NCBI GenBank assembly: GCA_035506275.1
Contig: DATJPT010000002.1
Location: 156,642 to 220,641 of the forward strand
Direction: 5' to 3'
From: Bacteroidota bacterium
Lineage (GTDB): Bacteria; Bacteroidota; Ignavibacteria; UBA10030; UBA8401
Length of the DNA: 64,000 bases
A program made the position numbers and the translations under genes. This document shows positions 46,794 to 55,998 of the stretch, piece by piece. Position 1 is the stretch's first letter. Each line of letters begins with the position of its first letter. The notes under the pieces are model-generated. The model did no database searches, was not told where the DNA came from, and worked only from the letters and a program-made list of their open reading frames with translations.

Positions 46794-47776
46794 GATTTCG
46801 TAGTGGACGTTGACCTCAGAAATTTCTTCAACGATGCGGCATCCGGAAGGGCGGGGATCGCTCCCTGCTTCGAGGCTGTCAGCGCACCGGCGGCATTCGC
46901 CGTCCGGCATATCAAGGCAAGCTCGCTCAACGATAGCTCGCCGATGTTTTTCCCGGTTCGAACAAGTCTGTGCAGCAGCGCCGCATAAAACCCGTCGCCG
47001 CAGCCCGTGGTGTCCGCGTTCTTGACGCGAAAGCCGTTGACGAATCCTGAATGGTTTGCTGTCCTGAAAAAACATCCTTTTTCACCCAGCGTCACGACGA
47101 CGATCGCAGGTCCCATCGAAAGAAAAAACTCCGATGCCGACTCGACCTCCTGCATGCCGGACAGGAACGACGCCTCTTCACCGTTCATCCGAAGAATATC
47201 CGATAGACGGACCGCCTTCAGAATAACCTTGCGGGCCTCGGCGCGTGAATTCCATAATGCCAGCCGCAAATTCGGGTCGAAAGAGAGCAAGCAGCCTTCG
47301 CGGCGCACTCGCTTGGCGATGCGGAAGAAGGAGGTTCTCGCCGGTTCGTGCAGCAGCAAAAAAGAGCTGATGGCAACGATCTTCGACCTTGACACCGCTG
47401 CAAAGTTCACATCACCGGGAAAGAGCTGCTCGTCGGCCGGCTGTTTTTCCCAGAATTCAAAGTCGCGTCCCCCCAATGCCGTCACCGAGACAAACGCCAG
47501 GCGTGTTTTATGCGCGGCATCAAAACTTACTCCGGACGTTTCAACGCCGAACCCGGCAAGTTCGGTACGGAGGAATTTTCCGAACGGATCGTCACCGACT
47601 TTCCCGATAAACGCGGAACGGGTCCCTAGCTTCGCAAGCCCGACCGCAACGTTTGCCGGAGCGCCGCCGGCCAGCTTCAAAAATCCTTCCGTGTCGGAAA
47701 GTGTTCTTCCTTTTTTTGTCGAGACAAAATCGATCAGCGCTTCGCCGATACATGTCACTTCTGAATGCGATTTCAT
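46790..47776 (-). CDS. PfkB family carbohydrate kinase (fructokinase-like)
   Basis: The 328-residue protein has both PfkB signatures: GGAPANVAVGLAKLG (37-51) and DTTGCGDGF (255-263) with catalytic base D261. The substrate-lid region GRDFEFWEKQPADEQL resembles bacterial fructokinases. It would phosphorylate fructose or a related keto- or aldo-sugar with ATP in the cytoplasm. Its ATG overlaps the stop of the dehydrogenase gene (ATGA, 47773-47776). Paired with a polyol dehydrogenase, a route polyol to ketose to ketose-phosphate is plausible, but substrate is inferred. Confidence 0.9.
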   Translation of the reverse strand: MKSHSEVTCIGEALIDFVSTKKGRTLSDTEGFLKLAGGAPANVAVGLAKLGTRSAFIGKVGDDPFGKFLRTELAGFGVETSGVSFDAAHKTRLAFVSVTALGGRDFEFWEKQPADEQLFPGDVNFAAVSRSKIVAISSFLLLHEPARTSFFRIAKRVRREGCLLSFDPNLRLALWNSRAEARKVILKAVRLSDILRMNGEEASFLSGMQEVESASEFFLSMGPAIVVVTLGEKGCFFRTANHSGFVNGFRVKNADTTGCGDGFYAALLHRLVRTGKNIGELSLSELALICRTANAAGALTASKQGAIPALPDAASLKKFLRSTSTTKS

Positions 47777-48789
47777 CGGCTGGGTTCGATGATACTCTTG
47801 AGGGTTTTCCCTTCCCGTTGGAACGCCAGCGCTTCAAGCACACCGTCAAGGGGAAATTTATCGATGCGGAACGCGTCGACCCGGACCTTTCCCCCATGAA
47901 GAAGGGCGATCGACCGTGAAAACGTGTTCGGGTTGACATACGACCCGACCACGGTGAGTTCCTTAAAGTAGATCTGATTCGGTTCGACGGATATTTTTTC
48001 ACCGATCGGACAAACACCGAAAAACTCGACCGTCCCTCCGCGCCTGGCAAGTTCCAGCGAAAGCTGAGCGGTCTGGGGTTTCCCGACGCATTCAATGACG
48101 ACGTCCGCCCCGACATGAGTGATGTCCATGATAGCGCCTTTAATATCGACCTCCACAGGGTTGAAAATAGTGTCCGCTTTCAGCACGGCGGCAATTTGCC
48201 GCTTCTGTTCCAGCGGCTCGACGAGGATCGTACGCCCCGCGCCGGCGTTCTGCGCAAGCTGCAGCATGATCAGGCCGATCGTTCCGCCGCCGACGATGAC
48301 GACCGTGTCCCCTGCTTTGATGCCAGCCTTGTCGATGCCGTGGATGGCGCACGATACCGGTTCGACAAATGCGGCTGCTTCCGTCTGCATGTCGTTGGGG
48401 AGGAGATAAATCTGTTTTTCGGGCACAAAACAGTATTCCGCCATGCCGCCGTCGCGGTCAACGCCGAGCGCTTTCAAATGATCGCACAGATGGACCAGCC
48501 CGCGGCGGCAATAAAAACAGACGCCGCAGGAAATGTTCGGGTCGACGGCCGCGCGCTGTCCAGGAGCTATCCCGTGAACCGCGAGACCGACCTCCTCGAC
48601 CACTCCGGTGAACTCGTGCCCGAGCACGACCGGCGGAGTTGAGCGGGATGTACCCTCCACTATATGAACATCTGTTCCGCAGACGCCGCACGCCTGAATT
48701 TTCAGGAGGACCTCGTTCGGGAGAAGCGTTCGCAGCGGCGTCGAACGGACAGCGAACGAGTGCGGCTTTTCAAAGAGGGCGACTTTCAT
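47773..48789 (-). CDS. Zinc-dependent polyol/alcohol dehydrogenase (MDR family)
   Basis: The ATG at 48789 is preferred over a TTG four codons upstream. The 338-residue protein has catalytic zinc ligands C37 (CGVCGTD) and H58/E59 (GHEFTG), structural zinc cysteines C88, C91, C94 and C102, and the NAD(P)-binding GGGTIG (167-172). Closest style is sorbitol or threonine dehydrogenase: it would oxidise a secondary alcohol of a sugar alcohol or related compound. It starts 8 bases after the stop of the glycosidase gene and overlaps the PfkB kinase gene by 4. Confidence 0.9.
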   Translation of the reverse strand: MKVALFEKPHSFAVRSTPLRTLLPNEVLLKIQACGVCGTDVHIVEGTSRSTPPVVLGHEFTGVVEEVGLAVHGIAPGQRAAVDPNISCGVCFYCRRGLVHLCDHLKALGVDRDGGMAEYCFVPEKQIYLLPNDMQTEAAAFVEPVSCAIHGIDKAGIKAGDTVVIVGGGTIGLIMLQLAQNAGAGRTILVEPLEQKRQIAAVLKADTIFNPVEVDIKGAIMDITHVGADVVIECVGKPQTAQLSLELARRGGTVEFFGVCPIGEKISVEPNQIYFKELTVVGSYVNPNTFSRSIALLHGGKVRVDAFRIDKFPLDGVLEALAFQREGKTLKSIIEPSR

Positions 48790-48797
48790 ATTCAGTA

Positions 48798-51359
48798 TCA
48801 ATAGACAATTCTGAGTGTTTGCTTTTTTTCCGAACCGATGAAATTGACGACGAGCATTTCACCGCCGGCGCTGTTCCGGGAACGAACGACGGCGCTGACG
48901 GGCTTCCCGTCAACTGTAATTCTCACGGCTTTCTTCACGCCGATGACCTTTGCAGCGACCGAATGTCCTTTAAATGAAGAAACTACACATTGCAGCGCTT
49001 TCGTTTTTTCGGAATAGCTGACCGCATAGAGAATCGCGTTGACGCTCTCCAGATACGGGGTGCTGATCGCTCCGAATTCTATGGTGTGACGCGTTGATTC
49101 GACGGCATTAAGAGGAAGAACAAGAGATGCGATCCGCCCCTCTTCTCCTCTCCATGAATGAAGGGTTTCCCCTTTCCCGTCTATAACAATATTTTTTTGC
49201 GCGCCAAACGCAAGTGAAAAAGAGACGGTATCGAGTTGAGCCGGACGCGGCTTTGCCAGGGAGAGATTCCAGTCGTTTTCGGCGATGCCGGAAAGTCGGT
49301 ATAGGACATTCAGGTAAAATCCGCCGGCCCAAAGAAAGGACGGCTTGTCGATCCTGCCGAATTCGGGGGATGAAACGTCGGCATACCGGTATTCGTACAT
49401 CGCCGGCTGGCCCATCGGACTTTCGGCAATGCCGTCGAGCGTCAGGGTCTTTCTCAAATACTCGAGTCCTTCATCGGTTCTTCCGCAGGCCTGAAGGGCT
49501 AGGATGTACCATGCCGTCGTGTGCGGCCAGACACCGCCGTTGATGTAGACAAAGGGCGCGCCCGCTTCATCGCCAACCTCCTTGAAATATGAGATCATCG
49601 AGTCGGTGTGGAAGTCGGCCGGGGCAACCGTGCGCACACCGATCTTTGGATCGGCAAGCTGTTTGGCGGCAGAGGTTAGAAGCCGGTCCGATCTGTCTTT
49701 GTCCAGCAGACTGAATACGGGAGCCAGGAGCGAGCCGGCATAATAGTGGTTGTCGGTATCGGTCCCGTTGAAGTTTGTGAGAAATCCTTGTTTCCCGCTC
49801 CACAATTTTTCATTCAACATTTTCTGCATCCGGTCCGCGCTCTTCTCCAACGCCAGCAATTCTCCCGCCTGCTTTTTCCCGAGCGCCGCGCTGACGTACA
49901 CGAAATCCCTCAGTGCGCGGATGGTGAGTATCGTCAGGTACGAGCGGGGACCTTCGCGATTGCCGAGATCCCACCAGTCGGGATGCTTGGCATACATCAA
50001 TCCATCTGCTTTTTTTTGGGTCAGGACGAGCTCCACGCTTTTGTCGATGAGGGGATACAACGCCGCAATCGTCGTCGAATCGAACGAATGCCGGTAATAG
50101 CTCGCCGTGGCGAGAATGAACCAGAGGTGGTTCCAGTTGTCGGGGGCGCAGTATTCGGTCTGGAAGCCGGTATCGCGCCAATAGTACGCGTGCGGAATAA
50201 CGGTGTCTTTCGCAAGCGAAGCGATATAGAGGAGATCTCTTTTCACGCGAGGAAGGTCGAAGTTGACCGCACCGAGGTCCGTCAGCAGCACGTCGTGAGT
50301 AAAGAAAAAATTGTATTCCGCCGGACAGGGCATCGGAACAACGTGGCCGTCGATGTAATGAGCATTGGAGGCGATGAGTCCCCGCGCCCATATTGCCGAC
50401 CTATCGAGCCAGGGGTCCCCGGTGACAAAATGCGATTCGTCCTTTGCTTTGCCGGTGATGTAAGCGTCGTATTCCGACGTCTCACGTCTCCAATTCGCGG
50501 CGAGGAAACTCGTTCGGCTCTTCACTTCTCCGCGCGGACAGCTTCCGATGATCTGCACAATCGTCAGTGAGTCGTTCGACCCAAGTAACCTCTTGTATAG
50601 AAACGCCGCGATCGGCTTCCCGGGGGACGTCCAGGGCATCAGCATATGGCCTAAATTCGAAGCCGAGTCGCCGATCCAGTTCGACGTTGCGCTGTCTGTT
50701 GCCGCCATCGCGGAGGCATTGGACGACCAATCGTCGGGACGAACGCCGGCGTTCTCAACGAACACGCTTGCCTGCTTTGTTTGCGGATCGTCGAAATCAG
50801 CGGTGATCGCAGAACATGCGCTGTCATACTCGGTCCACGCGGAATCCTTTCGCGCATAGGTCTGGCAAGTGCGAAGACTCATAAGAAGATGCGCATAAAC
50901 TTCCACCGGCATTTCTTTGCCGGAAATATTTTTGACGGTCAGCGAAACAACCATTGCCGGCTGGTTCATGCAAAACTCGTACGAAAGCGAATAATCCAGT
51001 CCGCTGTCGATCCGATGAAACTTTACTTTATGTGGACTGAGCGTATAGTCCCACGGTTCTTTGCCGAGCCAATGCTTGGCCTTATCGCCGACCCGCACTC
51101 CAACCGCAAACGGGAGTGAATTGCCCCGCTTCCAGTAATCGGTGCTGACGTCGATGCTGTTGGCAACGGGATAATAAAAGCTGATCCGCGAAGGAATGGG
51201 GCGGCTCTCATGAAACTCCGCGCCGGCATACCTTCCCCCAACTTCGACCTGACCGTAATGGCGGTCAAAGAAATACGAAAGGGGATCGCCGGTGCTCTGC
51301 GCCGACAATGGGCAAGCAAGTGCACTGAGGAGAACTAAAATCAAGTTATTACGAACCAT
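48798..51359 (-). CDS. Exported three-domain candidate glycoside hydrolase
   Basis: The ATG at 51359 starts a signal peptide (MVRNNLILVLLSALACPLSA). The 853-residue product shows an N-terminal beta-sandwich (about 40-300), an (alpha/alpha)6-type barrel (about 310-700) with CPAEYNFFFTHDVLLTD (345-361) and EYCAPDNWNHLWF (402-414), and a C-terminal beta domain. This order is seen in the GH15/GH63/GH94-like clans, but I cannot assign a family. It is likely periplasmic and processes oligosaccharides before or during uptake by the ABC importer encoded just upstream (7-base gap). Confidence 0.78.
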   Translation of the reverse strand: MVRNNLILVLLSALACPLSAQSTGDPLSYFFDRHYGQVEVGGRYAGAEFHESRPIPSRISFYYPVANSIDVSTDYWKRGNSLPFAVGVRVGDKAKHWLGKEPWDYTLSPHKVKFHRIDSGLDYSLSYEFCMNQPAMVVSLTVKNISGKEMPVEVYAHLLMSLRTCQTYARKDSAWTEYDSACSAITADFDDPQTKQASVFVENAGVRPDDWSSNASAMAATDSATSNWIGDSASNLGHMLMPWTSPGKPIAAFLYKRLLGSNDSLTIVQIIGSCPRGEVKSRTSFLAANWRRETSEYDAYITGKAKDESHFVTGDPWLDRSAIWARGLIASNAHYIDGHVVPMPCPAEYNFFFTHDVLLTDLGAVNFDLPRVKRDLLYIASLAKDTVIPHAYYWRDTGFQTEYCAPDNWNHLWFILATASYYRHSFDSTTIAALYPLIDKSVELVLTQKKADGLMYAKHPDWWDLGNREGPRSYLTILTIRALRDFVYVSAALGKKQAGELLALEKSADRMQKMLNEKLWSGKQGFLTNFNGTDTDNHYYAGSLLAPVFSLLDKDRSDRLLTSAAKQLADPKIGVRTVAPADFHTDSMISYFKEVGDEAGAPFVYINGGVWPHTTAWYILALQACGRTDEGLEYLRKTLTLDGIAESPMGQPAMYEYRYADVSSPEFGRIDKPSFLWAGGFYLNVLYRLSGIAENDWNLSLAKPRPAQLDTVSFSLAFGAQKNIVIDGKGETLHSWRGEEGRIASLVLPLNAVESTRHTIEFGAISTPYLESVNAILYAVSYSEKTKALQCVVSSFKGHSVAAKVIGVKKAVRITVDGKPVSAVVRSRNSAGGEMLVVNFIGSEKKQTLRIVY

Positions 51360-51366
51360 GATCGTT

Positions 51367-52179
51367 CTATCCTTTGATGCCGGTATAGGCCATGCTCTCG
51401 ATGAAGTAGCGCTGGAAGAACGAATACGCCACGACGACCGGAAGGGCCAGCAGCGTCGCGGCGGCAAGCTGCATCCCCAGCTGGGACTCCGCCTCGCCGC
51501 CGATGACGAAGATCGTGACGAGCTGCGGCATCGTCATCAAGGTTCGCTCCCGGACGACGATGAGGGGCCAGAGAACATCGTTCCAACTCGCCATGAACGT
51601 GAGAATCGCCACGGTCAAAATCACCGCGCGGGAAAGGGGCCAGATCAGCAGAAACAGGATTCTCAGCTCCGAGCAGCCGTCCACGCGCGCCGCGTCGATC
51701 AGGGCTTGCGGCAGCGTCATGAAGAACTGACGGAAGACGATGATGCTGAACGCGCTCATCATCGTCGGCGCGATCAGAGAGACATATGTATCGGTCAAAC
51801 CGAGCTTCACCATGAGAATGTATTGGGGGATGAGGGTGATCTGGAACGGGATCATCATGGTAAAAAGAATGAGCGCGTACAACAGCTTGCTGCCGAAGAA
51901 GCGGAGGCGCGCCAGGGCATATCCGACCATCGACCCGAAGAGGACCACCGAAACGGTGGTCGAGAGCGAGACGATGACGCTGTTAAGAAAGGCCCTTGCG
52001 ATCGGGATCTTCGTCAGCACCTGTTCATAGCTGTGCACCGACACCCGCGGCGACCAGAGCGACAGGTTGTTGATCTCCAGCTCGGGTTTGAAGGAACCGG
52101 CGAGCATCCAGAGAAACGGGTACGCAAAGACAACCGCGCCGGCCAAAAGGCAAAAGAATTTTAGGGCTGATTTCATCAT
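51367..52179 (-). CDS. Sugar ABC importer permease (MalG-like)
   Basis: The 270-residue membrane protein has six helices and the EAA loop DAARVDGCSELRILFLLIWP, which docks to the ATPase, and ends with the MalG-type YFIESMAYTGIKG. It pairs with the MalF-like permease, whose gene it overlaps as ATGA (52176-52179). The import ATPase is not encoded in this operon, so a shared MsmK/UgpC-type ATPase elsewhere is expected. It moves mono- or oligosaccharides into the cytoplasm. Confidence 0.94.
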   Translation of the reverse strand: MMKSALKFFCLLAGAVVFAYPFLWMLAGSFKPELEINNLSLWSPRVSVHSYEQVLTKIPIARAFLNSVIVSLSTTVSVVLFGSMVGYALARLRFFGSKLLYALILFTMMIPFQITLIPQYILMVKLGLTDTYVSLIAPTMMSAFSIIVFRQFFMTLPQALIDAARVDGCSELRILFLLIWPLSRAVILTVAILTFMASWNDVLWPLIVVRERTLMTMPQLVTIFVIGGEAESQLGMQLAAATLLALPVVVAYSFFQRYFIESMAYTGIKG

Positions 52180-53066
52180 GTCGGGTCCGCCTCCACGACT
52201 TTGCGCTGCAGCAGCACCACTGCGAGGATCACGAGTGCAAAAACAAAACCGAGGGCCGCCGCATATCCCATATGTCCGAAATAGAACGCCTGGTTGTAAA
52301 TATAGAGCATGGCGGACATCGTGCTCTGCATCGGTCCGCCGCCGGTCAGCACGTACGGTTCGATGAAGAGAGAAAATCCGCCGATGGTCGAGAGGGCCAC
52401 GATGAGCACCATGGTGGAGTTCAGCATCGGCAGCGTGATCTTGAAGAACTGCTTCACCTTATCCGCACCGTCCAAACTCGCCGACTCGTAGAGCTCTTTC
52501 GGAATATTCTGCAGGCCGACAAGAAAGAGGACGATGTAGATGCCGACGTTCTTCCACGTCGCCATGATCGCGATCGACGGCATGGCGATCCCCGGGTCGA
52601 TGAGCCAGGGGACTTTGGGGATGCCGAAAATGTTCAGAATGGAATTCAGGACCCCGGAATCGAATGAATAGAGGTTCTGCCAGAGGATGGTGACGACAAC
52701 GCCCGAAACGACCACGGGGAGAAAATACACAGCCCGGAAGAATCCCCGGAAGATCCCCTTCGTGTGCAGCAGAAGGGCGAACCCGAGCGCCGCCACGATC
52801 TGCAGCGGAATGTGGATGAGGAGAAAGACGAACGTGTTCAGCATCGCTTTGAAAAATTGCGGATCGGACGCGAGGTGCTGAAAATTCTTCAGACCGATCC
52901 ACTGCATCGGCGTGACGATATTCCACCGATGAAAGATCAAAATAAAAGAGAAGACAAGCGGGTACGCGACAAACAACAGGAAGAAGATCACGTACGGCAG
53001 AACGAAGGCGTAACCGTTGCGCTCACTGTGGCGAACAGCATCGAGGATGTTTAACCGTCGCTTCAT
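52176..53066 (-). CDS. Sugar ABC importer permease (MalF/UgpA-like)
   Basis: The start at 53066 overlaps the stop of the binding-protein gene (ATGA, 53063-53066), so the longer reading from 53093 is rejected. The 296-residue protein has six helices: AFVLPYVIFFLLFVAYPLVF opens it, and the EAA loop ESASLDGADKVKQFFKITLP is complete. Together with the downstream MalG-like protein it forms the membrane channel of a CUT1-type importer for oligosaccharides. Confidence 0.94.
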   Translation of the reverse strand: MKRRLNILDAVRHSERNGYAFVLPYVIFFLLFVAYPLVFSFILIFHRWNIVTPMQWIGLKNFQHLASDPQFFKAMLNTFVFLLIHIPLQIVAALGFALLLHTKGIFRGFFRAVYFLPVVVSGVVVTILWQNLYSFDSGVLNSILNIFGIPKVPWLIDPGIAMPSIAIMATWKNVGIYIVLFLVGLQNIPKELYESASLDGADKVKQFFKITLPMLNSTMVLIVALSTIGGFSLFIEPYVLTGGGPMQSTMSAMLYIYNQAFYFGHMGYAAALGFVFALVILAVVLLQRKVVEADPT

Positions 53067-54376
53067 TGATTCCACTCTATAATATCGCGGCACCGTTGCG
53101 CGGCATCGCGCACCGCTTCGGCAGGAGACTTCCGGCCGTAGACGGCGCAGATCTCATACTCCTGCGAGATCGCGTCGAAAATTTCCTTCAGGTCAACGAC
53201 GGAATCCATCCCGCGCGTATAGACCGCCTGCCGGGCAAATTTCACCATGATCGGATTCTTGGCGAAATAGTTCTTAAACAACGGGTTCGTCAAAAGATCT
53301 CCGCGGACCGGAACCTGGTTCGTGATGTCGAGCATCATCAGGTCGTGCTCGGCGGTGATCAGGAACTTGACGAATTCCCACGATTCTTTCCGGTGCTCGC
53401 TCGAGCTGAAGATCCCGATGTTCTTATAGTCTCCCGACGTATACACCGGGCCGGTGAAACCGTCCGGCACGGGGAGCGGGGCGACATCGTAATGCATAGC
53501 CGGGGCGAACTTGCTGATGGTCGCGATCTCCCAAGGGCCGGCAAAATGCGTCGCCTTCCGCTCGAGGAGGAACGGATCTCCCCCCTGGAAAAAAGTCCGG
53601 GGAAAATATCCCTGCGTGTAGCACTCCTGGAAAAATCCGAACACGCTATCGGCGGTATGATTCTCAAACGCGACACGATCCTGATCGAACAGCGTTTTTC
53701 CCCCCGATGCCGCGATATAGAACGGATAGACGTCGAAGGTCCGTTCCCACCAGATCGGGCGGATATCGCGTTCCCCCATCCATACATCGATCTGCCCGTT
53801 ACCTTTCGTCGACCGCGTCACCCTCTTTGCGGCGGCATAGTACTCCGAATAGGTCCGGGGAACCTGATTGACGCCGACGGCCTTCAGCATGTCGATGTTG
53901 TAGTACATCATCACAGGGTTCGTTTTCCACGGTATCTGATAGTAGTGGCCGTCTTCGTTCCTGAACGTGCGGAGCAGATCCCCCGGCGTGCGCCTCAGGG
54001 CGACCGAATCAAAATCGGGAAAACCATCAAGCGCGATCAACCCGCCGGCCGTCGTGTACATCCTCATGGCCGCGGGATTGATATTCGAGCAGATGTCCGG
54101 AGTCGTCTTTCCGGCGATGGCGGCGAGGAGAACTTCTTCGGTCGACTGGCTGACGGGAATGGGCTGCATCCGCACCTGAATGAGAGGATGCGCGCGGTTC
54201 CACATTTTTACGATCGAATCGGCAAGCTCGATCTCCTGAGGATTGGGGGCGGGCCAGTAGGTGAGTGTGATCACGGCGGAGCTGTGCGGCGAGGAGGTCT
54301 CATGCCGCTCCGAACATGCCGCAAAGCAGACGAGCAGAAGAAAACAAACAGATCCATTTCGAAGCGAGCTCTTCAT
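53063..54376 (-). CDS. Sugar ABC importer substrate-binding lipoprotein
   Basis: The 437-residue protein has a lipoprotein signal with C21 in VCFAACSE and the cluster-B (family 1) binding-protein fold: LTYWPAPNPQEIELADSIV, then AAIAGKTTPDICSNINPA, a PWKTNPVMMYYNIDMLKAVG hinge segment and a FAGPWEIATISKFAP strand. It would capture an oligosaccharide in the periplasm and pass it to the two permeases encoded right after it. The ligand is probably a beta-mannoside or related glycan, from the neighbouring hydrolases; this is inference. Confidence 0.93.
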   Translation of the reverse strand: MKSSLRNGSVCFLLLVCFAACSERHETSSPHSSAVITLTYWPAPNPQEIELADSIVKMWNRAHPLIQVRMQPIPVSQSTEEVLLAAIAGKTTPDICSNINPAAMRMYTTAGGLIALDGFPDFDSVALRRTPGDLLRTFRNEDGHYYQIPWKTNPVMMYYNIDMLKAVGVNQVPRTYSEYYAAAKRVTRSTKGNGQIDVWMGERDIRPIWWERTFDVYPFYIAASGGKTLFDQDRVAFENHTADSVFGFFQECYTQGYFPRTFFQGGDPFLLERKATHFAGPWEIATISKFAPAMHYDVAPLPVPDGFTGPVYTSGDYKNIGIFSSSEHRKESWEFVKFLITAEHDLMMLDITNQVPVRGDLLTNPLFKNYFAKNPIMVKFARQAVYTRGMDSVVDLKEIFDAISQEYEICAVYGRKSPAEAVRDAAQRCRDIIEWNQ

Positions 54377-54382
54377 CGGCGG

Positions 54383-55990
54383 TCAATCCCATGCCTGCCA
54401 TTCATAATCGATGGAGGGGAATGCTGTGTGAGGAAATATCCCCCCCTTCTTCACCGTGTAGACATCGATCGCTCTCGGTGAATTTTCGACGTCGACCCGG
54501 AGATCCTTCAACGCGTCGTCGTTGATCTTCACGGCGTATTTCTGCTTGAGCTTCAGGATGCGATGAAGGAGCAGGCTTGTCTCCTGGTACAGATACGAAT
54601 CGCGTGCCGCGTCCTCCTTCACTTCGGCGTACGGTCGGATGTCTCCTTTCGCATCCCGATAGTCCTTTTCGTGTTCGTGATAGTAGGCCATGACCGTGCT
54701 GTCGTCCCTTTTGATGCTGTCGTCGATTGCCAGCTTCTCCGCCTTGTAGACCAGCTTTTCCCTCCACCATTGGGTCTGTTTGACCACGCTCTCCTGCTTC
54801 TGCAAACCCCTCCGGTACGCCTCCGCAGTCAGCATCCTGTCGCGCACCATCCGCCAGATAATATCTTCAACCGAAGCAGCGAACGCACGGGGAGATTTCA
54901 AATCCAGCCGAATATAGGGGTCTCTCGGCTTTTCCCAATCGAGGAAGTCGCCGACGTGAAACATGCCGGTTTTCATTCTCACGAGGACGTTCGGTCTGTA
55001 CAACTCTATCGAGTCCGGGCGGCGTTCCAGCGCGGAGCCTTTTTTCCCCAATTCCCAGGAAGCATATTTTTCCGCAGGAAGAAATTTCTTCCCGAGAAAT
55101 GCCTGCACCAGCTCGAACGCCTCCTTGTCGATGACGGGATCCTGTCCGAGCAGCATGCGGTGCACATACTGGTCCGACAGCGAATCCGACACATGCTGCA
55201 GCAGGGCGCGGCGGACGTCTTCATGGAGCTTCATGTTCTCGGTTTCGGTGACGATCGGATCGCTCCAGGCATCGACAATATTAATGATGTACCATCCGTC
55301 GGGAGCGCTGATCGGCGGAGTCAGAGTCCCCGCACGAAGCGAGTCGATCGCAGCGGCGAGCGCCGGGTTCTTCATCTGAAGCCGGAACCGCGTCGACTGC
55401 ATCGAACGGTTTTCGATTGAAGCGGAATCGGGACATTCCGCTGCAAAAAGGGAATCGAACGGTGTGCCGCTGCGCAGAAGTTTCGCTTCCCTGAATATTT
55501 CCTCCTTCGACGGCGAGAAAAGCCACTTGAGGCCGAGGTGCACATTCTCCTTCGAAACGCCCCGCTCGACGTCCGCGTCGGAAATCTTCACCTTCCCCAG
55601 CACGTCGTCCCTGTAGAGCTCTTCGGTCGCAAGGTCGGCCTCGACCTCGTCAAGAATTTCTTTCACAATGGGGGAGGACTGCAGCCCGCGAGCATATCCA
55701 TCCAGGGCGAGAAGCTTTTCATAGATCATATAGGTGAGGTAATGTTTCTTCGAGTCGGCGGAGCGCTTTGTAAACGCGGGACCATACTCATAGCTCAGAA
55801 GAAATTCCTGGGCGGTAACATTCCACGGACCTATGTCGGCAAGAACAACCGAATTGTACTTCGGGTCGAGATAGAAATTTGACGGCAAGTCTGAGGAGGG
55901 CTGGGCTGTTGCGAACGAAGAGGCGGTGATGATAAGCGCGCTGGCCAGCGCAAAGATATGTCCCTTCCGCTCACAGCTTCTGGTGTTCAC
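54383..55990 (-). CDS. SurA/PpiC-type periplasmic peptidyl-prolyl isomerase
   Basis: The 535-residue protein starts at a GTG with AGGTG five bases upstream, overlapping the stop of the PorV-like gene. It has a signal peptide (to about ATAQ, residue 30), a helical SurA-like N-terminal region, and one parvulin-like core (about 145-245) whose end GTLTPPISAPDGWYIINIVD matches the conserved PpiC strand. A helical C-terminal half follows. It probably folds outer-membrane or secreted proteins; its place beside a PorV homologue and T9SS cargo genes suggests dedicated service to this operon. Isomerase activity is not certain. Confidence 0.78.
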   Translation of the reverse strand: MNTRSCERKGHIFALASALIITASSFATAQPSSDLPSNFYLDPKYNSVVLADIGPWNVTAQEFLLSYEYGPAFTKRSADSKKHYLTYMIYEKLLALDGYARGLQSSPIVKEILDEVEADLATEELYRDDVLGKVKISDADVERGVSKENVHLGLKWLFSPSKEEIFREAKLLRSGTPFDSLFAAECPDSASIENRSMQSTRFRLQMKNPALAAAIDSLRAGTLTPPISAPDGWYIINIVDAWSDPIVTETENMKLHEDVRRALLQHVSDSLSDQYVHRMLLGQDPVIDKEAFELVQAFLGKKFLPAEKYASWELGKKGSALERRPDSIELYRPNVLVRMKTGMFHVGDFLDWEKPRDPYIRLDLKSPRAFAASVEDIIWRMVRDRMLTAEAYRRGLQKQESVVKQTQWWREKLVYKAEKLAIDDSIKRDDSTVMAYYHEHEKDYRDAKGDIRPYAEVKEDAARDSYLYQETSLLLHRILKLKQKYAVKINDDALKDLRVDVENSPRAIDVYTVKKGGIFPHTAFPSIDYEWQAWD

Positions 55991-55998
55991 AAGTTCAC

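Noticed and set aside
46794..47075. N-terminal extension of the 462-residue candidate glycosidase
   Set aside because: It lies wholly inside the PfkB gene in another frame, has an Arg-rich shadow composition and would bury the signal peptide.
51360..51467. Longer start for the 853-residue candidate glycosidase
   Set aside because: It overlaps the MalG-like gene, and the ATG at 51359 begins a clean signal peptide.
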